Below are positions 18,691 through 26,080 of a stretch of DNA of 26,080 bases, in pieces. Below the pieces are notes generated by a model, which did no database searches, was not told the origin of the DNA, and worked only from the letters and a program-made list of their open reading frames with translations. Both the position numbers and the translations under genes were made by a program. Within the stretch, counting starts at the first letter, position 1. Each line of letters starts with the position of its first letter. Origin of the DNA: Oehlia diaphana (lineage: Eukaryota > Glomeromycota > Glomeromycetes > Glomerales > Glomeraceae); NCBI GenBank assembly GCA_003833135.1, contig QZLH01000724.1, positions 29,297-55,376 on the forward strand, read 5' to 3'.

Positions 18691-21600
18691 TACTTAATTT
18701 AGTTAGCAACATGCAGCAAAACAAGGGCTATTTTTTAATAAATATATATAACATAAATTAAGGCCTACTTCCTTTCTTTTTAGAATATAATGTAATATAA
18801 TGGAATATCATAGTAACCAATCATAAAGATAATAACTATGAAATTACTTTTTATTTTTTTTTTCTTGTATTTAAGAATTATTGTTAAATTTAGTTGTAAC
18901 CTTAAATAAATAAGGATGGTCAATAAAGTGTTTAGAATCTCATAATAAAAATTTTTAATAGTAGTTTATACAAGTAATATTTTTAATGGAATGTTTGCAT
19001 CTTAATTTTATTGTAACTTTAAACAAGAGGTTCCTAGTAATGTATACTATAACAACTAAAAATATATTATTAAAATAATAAATTATGAAAAATCACAATA
19101 TAATTTAATACATTCTAGTTCACTGTATTTACCAGTTTTTACAATTTCGGTAGATAAAATTTAAAATTATTAATATATAATATTAATTATTCATTAAAGA
19201 ATAATATTAACATCTCATTAATTAATAAAAAAAAAAAAATTTTTTTTTTTTAATGACTCATTATAAAATGAATGAACGAGTGGAGAAAAAAAAATCCAAG
19301 CTTTATAATCTGGTTTGGTGATCCTGACGCAAATTCACATGACCGCAATAAAAAGTGTGTATGACAATAAAATGGTTATACAGATATTAGCGTTAAACTA
19401 CGTTTATTTACTACTATGAGCAGTGTATATCCCTTAAAATTGTTTTTCAAGTAGTTCATTAACTTCGAAATGATTTCAATACATTTCATCTTTCTCGCCA
19501 ATATACGAACTCAATTTACTTTACGCAGAAATTTCCATCTCCTTTTTTGAGAATTATTTCTAGTCAATATTTTTTATAATATTGCTAATCAGAACTTTAT
19601 TTCTGAATTGAGACTATTTCAATTGCGATACCTTGATTTTAAATCTGTTAATGATCTCGTACTTTTATGTCATTACGGAGGAAGAGAGGAAAGAAGACTA
19701 ACAAACCATTTGAATATAGACGTTGAAGTTACTGGTTATCCAAAAAGTAATTAACTGGATAAATTAAATTTTTTTTTTTTTTTTCACATACAGTATCTGA
19801 TATTTAATTATTGGGAAATAATCATGTTAAAAAATGACATCAGTTATTAAAAACTTCAATTTTCAGGAACACGTGACCGCATCAATTGCATAGAACGATC
19901 TGACCTCCTTAGTTAACCACTGTATTATTTTTTGACCATATACTTTTATTTTAAGATCTTGCTTGTTTACTAAAACACTTCTATATAAACTGATGATATA
20001 ATAAAGGTATTGACAATTCTCCAATTATATGGCATCAAAAATGGATATAACTTTTTGAAATAATTTTAATAAATCAAAGATTGTTTTATTCGCTTAAATG
20101 ATTATATAACGAGCATGGAAAAAATATGAAAAATATGGTATCGATTTATCTTATAAAGGGAGTAACAATCGTAATGTTTAATTCTGTTTTTATGTTAATA
20201 CAGTATATGTTTGTTTGTTATCATTTTTTGTAGCTATTTTAAATATATTATGGTTTATAACGAATGCGCTAACCGTAAGTGATTATATAAAAATTTTGAA
20301 ATACAAGTAAGACCTCCATATAATTACCCCATGCATATGAATTCTGCTTTATAAGCACTTATTTTTACTAAACTACATATCAATAATTTATACCTTCATA
20401 GTTACATTTATACTCGTCATCCATTCAAAATCCAATCCCATCCCAAATCACGCATTAAATCCCATTTAAGTATATGAATAATATAATAATATTAATTACT
20501 TATTTATTTTTAAATTAACTATATGATTTTAGTGATATTATTTTAACGTTCACCAAAAGCATAATTTCGCCATCGTTTTGTGAATTTTACTTTTTGGAAA
20601 TTAGTGCAGCATCACGTGAACTCGATTCTGTCATATAATTGTTTCACGAAATGATATACGATTGTGAGTTGTGACGCATTTTTTAATAGAATTACAACTT
20701 ACGTATGCTTGAAATCTAATAAAACTAAACAATATATTTCCATTAACTATAATGAAATCCACACTTCATTTGTGAATTTTCCGTAGTAATTGAATCATAA
20801 TTGTCAAATGACGCGCCTTATTCAGCTTGTTTTATTGTCGCAGTAAATTATGATAGTTTTGCTTTACGACTCATTCTTGGCTTTAGAACATCAGGCGTCA
20901 TTTTTCTTATGCTAAAAATTGGTTGGTTTTCTCTATTAACTCATTTTATAGCGTTAGCTTCAATGAAGAGGTTTTATACTTGCTACTAGCTGATTGATTA
21001 TTGGTAAATTTTGATATTAAGTCACATCTTCAGCACTAGTAAAAATCTTTTTTTTTTTTTGCTTTATACTAATAAATATTAACAATCAAATATATTTTTT
21101 TTTCTATTATTTGATCCAAATTGATTAGCAAACCTAGACAATTATGTTTTGGTTCAGATAATCTCAAGATCATAAATTTACGAGTATAATCGAAAGCGAA
21201 AATATCAATAGAGAATTTTTATAATATAATTATGATTACTTAGAACAACTACGCTAGGAAATCAATGTTCAAATTATAGTCAAAAATGTGAGCGTTCTCA
21301 TATGGTTCTAATTATTTATTAAAAACAATAATTTATAAATTGAAAATTTTTCTCTGGCGTCATCTATTCTGGTGAGATGATTATTTCCATTCTTATTATT
21401 TTAATCTTTAGAGATAAAAAAAAAATTTTATTATTAATAATTAAGAAATTTAGTTAGGTTACTAATTGATTGACTTAATCATGCTAAGGCTCAAGCATCA
21501 ATGACCAATCATTAATTTAATCGATTAATATATAAAGTTGTTATTTATATAATATATAACGATATAAAAATTTTTTTTTTTTTAAAAAAAAGATGAACGA

Positions 21601-21806
21601 TTGCCATGTTTATGCAGACTTGTAATAAAAGTATAATTTATATGTTCACGACGCTTGTAGATCTCGGTATAAATTATACGGATAAAAAAGGAATGAAAAA
21701 CTTTTTGTTAAAAAAAAAAAAATAGGAAATCTTTACAATTATTTTTATTGGTGAATAAAATTTAATCAATTTTCTAATTAATACTTTTTACAATTATAAA
21801 GAATAA

Positions 21807-21879
21807 GCCCGGCTAGCTCAATCGGTAGAGCGTGAGACTCTTAATCTCAAGGTTGTGGGTTCGACCCCCACGTTGGGCG
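21807..21879 (+). tRNA. tRNA-Lys (anticodon CTT)
   Basis: Full 73-nt cloverleaf without intron. The acceptor GCCCGGC pairs with GTTGGGC (two G-T pairs) and the discriminator is G. The D arm is GCTC/GAGC. The anticodon stem TGAGA/TCTCA encloses loop CTCTTAA, giving anticodon CTT (reads AAG). The T arm GTGGG/CCCAC carries loop TTCGACC. Internal pol III promoters are visible: A box TAGCTCAATCGG and B box GGTTCGACCCC. T-runs about 30 and 38 nt downstream would stop pol III. CCA is not encoded, as usual for eukaryotes. Confidence 0.96.
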
Positions 21880-22166
21880 AATAAATCTTTCCATTGAAAA
21901 CATAAAGTTTTTCTTTTTTTAAATACTTCTCGGGCTTGTCAATTTATCACATGATTAAATACATGTAATAAATTAAAAGTGATCGAATTTGATCATCGAT
22001 GTTTTTTGAATCAACTGGTTAGCAATAATGGACAATAGTAAAAACATATAATCAAACTGCGACTTACCATTTTTTAAGCTAGAGGTAACAAGAAAGAAAT
22101 CATCAATTGATTTTCTTTATACTCAATATCTATCCAGATTTAGGTTAAAGGTTTTTTTTTCTAACC

Positions 22167-22210
<44 letters not shown>

Positions 22211-22213
22211 TAT
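22167..22213. repeat. A28 run followed by a TA dinucleotide microsatellite
   Basis: 28 consecutive A (22167-22194), then about nine TA repeats. It is preceded by a GGTTA..T10..TAACC hairpin at 22143-22166. It lies in the block missing from copy 1 and could be the tail of a small retroposed sequence. Confidence 0.6.
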
Positions 22214-22613
22214 TTCTTATATAATAAAACCGATGGAAATGTTTATTTGTTAATCCAAATTAACCATAAATTTATTGATAATAATGATTGCTGTATTAAA
22301 GTTAGCTAGTTTATTATAATCCTTTATGTTAATAATTTATATCAATTTCTTCATACAGATAATTTTGAAAAATTCTATTAACGGCCTAGTAATTTGAATT
22401 CCATCGGCAAATTTTGAGTATTTATCTGTCGTATGATCGACATCAATTCAGTTCCACAAAAGATGTAATAAAGTTGCGGTTTGGTTTCACATTTATATAA
22501 TTAATCAACTATAAATAATCAACAAATTGTGCCACCTACTCCGAAAAAAGGATTTATTTACCTCTTTTTAACGTAATTAAAAATTAACACTTTCCCACTC
22601 CTTCTTCACTAAC

Positions 22614-24266
22614 ATGGCATGCTCGAAATTATTTTCAGGATATTTGCCTGAATTAATAGATGAAATTATACAGTACTTAAGAAATGATATTTTAACATTA
22701 CATTCATGTATTTTAGTCAACAGATTATGGTGTCGTTCAGCGATTTCATTATTGTGGGAAGATCCATTTTCACTTAATCCCGATCAAAATTTTCAACATT
22801 TTGAAATTTACTTTCATTGTTTAAATGAAGATGATAAAGCGAAATTAAATGAATATGGAATTAATAATAATTTGTTACTTTCGAGTACATTATTCAATTA
22901 TCCTAGTTTTATTAAACGTTTAAATACACATACAGTTAGTTATTCCATTGAAAATTGGCACTCAACTTTAAAGGTTCATCATAACCATCAGGAAGCGTCA
23001 AAATTAATTTATAGATTATTATTTAAAATGTTTATCGAAAATGAAGGAAGTTTAGATTCTTTTGAAATTAAAGTGACTTCTAAAGATAATTATAGTTACT
23101 TTAATGATACTATGGAATTGGTTTTACAAAATCCAAATTTTATTTGCAATGTTAGAAATTTAATGATAAGTATAACTGCTAGACGTGGTTATAGTCGTCA
23201 TATCAGGCTTCCTGAAAAGACCTTTGCTTTTATCAAATTTTTACATTCTAATTGTAATTCAATCTCATCATTTTCTTATAAATTTTCTGATTTTTATGTG
23301 AATAATCGCACCTTATTTGGAAAATGTTTATCACAGATGATTATTACACAACAGAATCTCAAAAAAATTTCATTTGAATGCGACAACTACTTATATAATT
23401 CATTTTCTTTATTACAAACTTCCAATATTTCAAATACCTTGAAAATAATTACATTCTATTCAATTGATTTTAGGATTATAATTATCAATTTTCAAGAAAT
23501 ATTCAACCAATTGAATGTTTTAGAATCTATTCATATTATTAATTGTGATTCTCTAAATTCTGAAATTGCTCAACAAATTATTAATGTAACCAAGCCATTT
23601 AAATTGAAAACTTTGATCATGTATCATGATACATTACAAGTAGAATCATTACAATTATTATTACAAAAGTTTGGTAATGATTTGGAATGTTTTAAATTTG
23701 GATATTATGAAAGTTATAAACCAGAACAAAAAAATCAATTGTTAAAATCAATTGTAAAATATTGTACGAAAATTAAATATTTTGATTTAGGTAAACCTGA
23801 TGATATAAGTATTAATTTGGTATTTAACTTAATTGAAAATATTAAACAAAATCTTAATTATCTTATTATTGAATATAATTTTCGTCATTGTTCTGTTATT
23901 TATGGAGATATTTGTTCAAACATATTAAATAATTTAGGACAAGTTCTTCCTTCTGAATTAGAATTTTTAAGATTATGTCTTTATATTGAACCAAGCAATT
24001 TGAAGATATTCTTAGAAAATTCTCAAAATACTTTTATTAGAAGATTATTTATTAGAAATCTTTATGAAAAGAAAGGTGAAGATATTTTGCCTTATATAAA
24101 GGAATATATTATGAAAAAGAAAAGGGTTAAGTATTTAGCTGTTTATGATTATCAAGATTTGATTTTTTTAAAAGATGAAGTAAATGAATTTAAATTACAT
24201 AATATTAGAATTGAAAGTTATATTAATTCTTATGATATTAGAGAAAATTTTAAATACTGCTGTTAA
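22614..24266 (+). CDS. F-box/leucine-rich protein 2
   Basis: Intronless gene for a 550-residue protein that starts MACSKLFSGYLPELIDEII at the first in-frame ATG, just after a pyrimidine-rich leader (CCCACTCCTTCTTCAC). The F-box lies at residues 8-55: YLPELIDEIIQYL, then SCILVNRLWCRSAISLLWED. LRR-like segments follow along the whole length, for example NLKKISFECDN, NVLESIHIINCD, LKTLIMYHD, KIKYFDLGKP and ELEFLRLCLYIEP. No membrane segment. By family knowledge it should be the substrate adaptor of an SCF ubiquitin ligase with unknown target. It shares the F-box hallmark with the gene at 10335 and the pseudogene at 289-2036, but the LRR parts are too different for a recent duplication. The frame is intact and an AATAAA follows about 100 bp after the stop. 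Confidence 0.9.
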   Translation: MACSKLFSGYLPELIDEIIQYLRNDILTLHSCILVNRLWCRSAISLLWEDPFSLNPDQNFQHFEIYFHCLNEDDKAKLNEYGINNNLLLSSTLFNYPSFIKRLNTHTVSYSIENWHSTLKVHHNHQEASKLIYRLLFKMFIENEGSLDSFEIKVTSKDNYSYFNDTMELVLQNPNFICNVRNLMISITARRGYSRHIRLPEKTFAFIKFLHSNCNSISSFSYKFSDFYVNNRTLFGKCLSQMIITQQNLKKISFECDNYLYNSFSLLQTSNISNTLKIITFYSIDFRIIIINFQEIFNQLNVLESIHIINCDSLNSEIAQQIINVTKPFKLKTLIMYHDTLQVESLQLLLQKFGNDLECFKFGYYESYKPEQKNQLLKSIVKYCTKIKYFDLGKPDDISINLVFNLIENIKQNLNYLIIEYNFRHCSVIYGDICSNILNNLGQVLPSELEFLRLCLYIEPSNLKIFLENSQNTFIRRLFIRNLYEKKGEDILPYIKEYIMKKKRVKYLAVYDYQDLIFLKDEVNEFKLHNIRIESYINSYDIRENFKYCC

Positions 24267-24364
24267 ATTGATTCAATTATAATAATGATTTTTAGTACAT
24301 TATTTTCTTTATAATGTATTAATGGATATTTGATTTGTATAATAGACAATTATACATATGATTC

Positions 24365-24370
24365 AATAAA
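24365..24370 (+). terminator. candidate poly(A) signal of F-box gene 2
   Basis: AATAAA 99 bp after the TAA stop, followed at once by AGTTTTATTTTTG, a T-rich downstream element. Confidence 0.45.
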
Positions 24371-25478
24371 AGTTTTATTTTTGAAATTGATAAGTATCCT
24401 TGTTTACTAAATCTTTTTTTTAAGTATGAATAACTTTACAAACTGTGAGTTTTAACTGGAAATCTTGTTGAATTGGAAGTAAATAAATCAAAAATATTAA
24501 TTAAAAGGTTAAAGTTACCAAATATATAATTTAAAAGACATTACATACTGATTAAAATTAAAAAATGCACCAGTGGTGATTGTCACCACTGATAATTTTA
24601 ACTAGTCCTATTTTTTGAATTTTATAAGATTAATATTAATAATCAACTACATATATTAAACTTTTTTATTTTTATTGTGTTTTATTATTTTTTTTTATAA
24701 TATTTTTATTAGATAGTTTTCTTGATTACATTAAATTTTATTGTCTAGTTTATTTTTTTATTGTATTATTTAGTTAGAATTTATAGACTTATTTTACAAT
24801 TAATGATTAGCCGGCGGATGATCATAATTATGTAAGCTAATAAATTGACCCCTAGACAAGTAGTCAGTGGGACAAATTTACCAGTACAAGCTTGACCCTA
24901 TGATCAAATTGACGCCTATTGGGGTTTTTCATTATAAATGTCCTTTAGGATTGAGGAAGGAAAACAGTAGTTTTGCATAGTTTCTAGATAGTCTTTTTGT
25001 ACAAATTTTTATTTCGAGAAAAATTTGATAGAGTATTTTTTTGTGCTTGTTAATATTCCCTCATTGTAAACGCATAAACCTCTAACCTTTTAATCTCTGT
25101 TACAACCAATTCACGTTAAACACAGGGTGATAACAATACAAATCACGTGCGATGACGCATGACGTTTAATTTGTCTATATTGAATATATTAATCAAACGA
25201 AAATATGAAAAATAAAATGAGAAAATCACAATAGATAAAAAACAGCGGGCGACAGTGGGCGAGACTTTTAAACAGTTAAAGTTTGTCACATTATTGAGTT
25301 TATTTAGTTTAGTTGAATAATATGATCATCCCATAATATATACATTTTTTTTTTTAATAAATACATATGATATTACAAAAAAAGAATTTTATAAAAAAAT
25401 GATGTTGCAATAAATTATTCTATGCACTCCCTAGAAGATAAAATTTATCTATAATACTTTATATATATTTTACTATAA
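24371..25478. other. intergenic between convergent genes
   Basis: AT-rich spacer between the 3' ends of F-box gene 2 and the membrane-protein gene. It contains the hairpin at 24571-24591, a pair of AAATTGAC words with CCCCTA/CCTA after them (24843-24855 and 24905-24920), and TCACGTGC at 25143-25150. No gene was recognised. Confidence 0.4.
24571..24591. repeat. perfect 9-bp stem hairpin
   Basis: CAGTGGTGA (24571-24579) and TCACCACTG (24583-24591) enclose a TTG loop. Weaker A/T complementarity (AAATTAAAAAATGCA against ATAATTTTAACT) extends the stem on both sides. It may be a small foldback element. Confidence 0.5.
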
Positions 25479-26080
25479 TTACACGTCAGGTGTCTTAACC
25501 GCATGTTCGTAGAAATCCATATCGACATAGTATTTTGCAAGCAGATTTCTTAGCTCAACAGATTGATTGGAGAGACCATTCGTTTCGGTAGTATTATCTT
25601 CTTCCCCCCTTTCCAAGTTACTTAATTTTGAACTACTATCATTTTTCATTCTATCTAATTCCTTACGAAGTTTCGCCCTATCCTGATTTATGAATATAAA
25701 GCCTGACACAAACCCGAACGGGTTTACCTTTCTAACACCAAAGAGAAAGCCGAAAATTGCCCAGACGGAAAGGTAACCACCGACATTACTTAAAAGGTCA
25801 GCTAGTGTGAGGGGTGGCTTTTCAACCTGTGTTATTACGGTTGTCGGTGCGATGAGTCCAATCCATATTGTTGGCTGTATAAAGTTATCACTTACAGAAA
25901 CTCCGTCAAATTCAAAATTTCCTATAGAGTTGATTTGGAAACCTCGATAGGTAATTCCATTTATTCCATTTAAAGATTTATGCCAAGTTTCTGTATAATG
26001 GAAAATACCACTACTACTGGCAAGTAGAAACCCCACATCACTAAATTTGTTCCCTTGAGGCATGGGTAAGTTCCAGTCCA
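25479..26080 (-). CDS. C-terminal part of an unrecognised membrane protein (5' end beyond the window)
   Basis: The frame ends with TAA at 25479 and is open to the window edge. The codons before the Met at 26063 read DWNLP, so that Met is probably internal. In residues counted from it: a beta-rich, probably extracellular part (1-80, with TETWHKSLNGINGITYRGFQ); a Pro-Pro-Leu linker; a hydrophobic segment 88-110 (LADLLSNVGGYLSVWAIFGF) and a second shorter one at 114-126; then a charged, helical, probably cytosolic tail (QDRAKLRKELDRMKND, SNLERGEEDN). The layout fits a single-pass or hairpin membrane protein with a large outer domain. I associate the SNVGGYLSVW..FLFG region with uncharacterised proteins of these fungi, but no function is known to me. 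Codon use is less AT-biased than in the F-box genes. Confidence 0.75.
   Translation of the reverse strand, partial: DWNLPMPQGNKFSDVGFLLASSSGIFHYTETWHKSLNGINGITYRGFQINSIGNFEFDGVSVSDNFIQPTIWIGLIAPTTVITQVEKPPLTLADLLSNVGGYLSVWAIFGFLFGVRKVNPFGFVSGFIFINQDRAKLRKELDRMKNDSSSKLSNLERGEEDNTTETNGLSNQSVELRNLLAKYYVDMDFYEHAVKTPDV

Larger units (their letters stand above)
16523..21419. other. 4.9-kb gene-poor region
   Basis: No gene that I can defend. It holds a foldback at 17697-17776, tandem repeats at 17969-18021 and 18651-18690, and a direct repeat upstream of the kinase (TCACCTGATTGCTGC at 17007-17021 and TCACATGATTATTGC at 17027-17041). E-box-like words lie at 19335, 19869 and 20612. Short frames at 17161-17385 (minus, ATG), 17651-17890, 18405-18629 and 20801-20989 lack family resemblance; the last two have only TTG starts and 17651-17890 overlaps the foldback. 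A coding-like but start-less frame at 19551-19754 (plus) is noted in the findings. Confidence 0.45.
21420..22435 (+). repeat. copy 2 of the duplicated tRNA-Lys segment
   Basis: Partner of 13190-13925 in the same orientation, containing the intact tRNA. Relative to copy 1 it has an extra block of roughly 200 bp (about 22140-22355) that includes an A28 run and a TA microsatellite. It is followed after about 180 bp by F-box gene 2. Borders were estimated by eye. Confidence 0.6.

Noticed and set aside
20801..20989. 62-codon plus-strand frame
   Set aside because: TTG start only. Hydrophobic, but with no family match.
21807..22194. tRNA-derived SINE ending in the A28 run
   Set aside because: Similarity between the two copies also covers sequence upstream of the tRNA, and copy 1 lacks the A-run, so a segment duplication fits better than retroposition of a SINE.

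Overview
The window looks like nuclear DNA of an arbuscular mycorrhizal fungus of the Rhizophagus/Glomus group. The base composition is very AT-rich, introns are short (about 70-90 nt, GT..AG), and the gene families are those greatly expanded in that lineage: F-box/leucine-rich proteins, tyrosine-kinase-like (TKL) kinases with N-terminal Cys-pair modules, and HSPA12-like Hsp70s. The species assignment is an inference from family resemblance, not a search result.

Layout. 1-288: hairpin and degenerate repeat. 289-2036 (-): broken F-box/LRR pseudogene. 2576-3186 (-): frameshifted remnant of a gene I do not recognise. 3187-6221: intergenic, with several hairpins and a MITE-like element (5021-5268) with 33-bp inverted ends and a 19-G run. 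6222-8676 (-): six-exon TKL kinase with an in-frame stop just after the catalytic loop. 8677-10334: intergenic, with a 90-bp foldback. 10335-11807 (+): intact F-box protein. 12239-13145 (+): eroded Hsp70 pseudogene. 13190-13925: old copy of a tRNA-containing duplicated segment, with a decayed tRNA-Lys. 14047-16522 (-): intact six-exon paralogue of the first kinase. 16523-21420: long gene-poor stretch with a foldback and small tandem repeats. 21420-22435: second copy of the duplicated segment, carrying a well-formed tRNA-Lys(CUU). 22614-24266 (+): second intact F-box protein. 25479-26080 (-): C-terminal part of a membrane protein that runs off the window.

The genes do not form a pathway or operon. 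This is a slice of accessory, birth-and-death gene space: tandem kinase paralogues (one apparently dead), three F-box genes (one dead), a dead Hsp70, small non-autonomous elements, and a duplicated tRNA neighbourhood whose older copy has mostly lost C:G pairs. I saw no CRISPR array, rRNA, or autonomous transposon with a recognisable transposase or reverse transcriptase.
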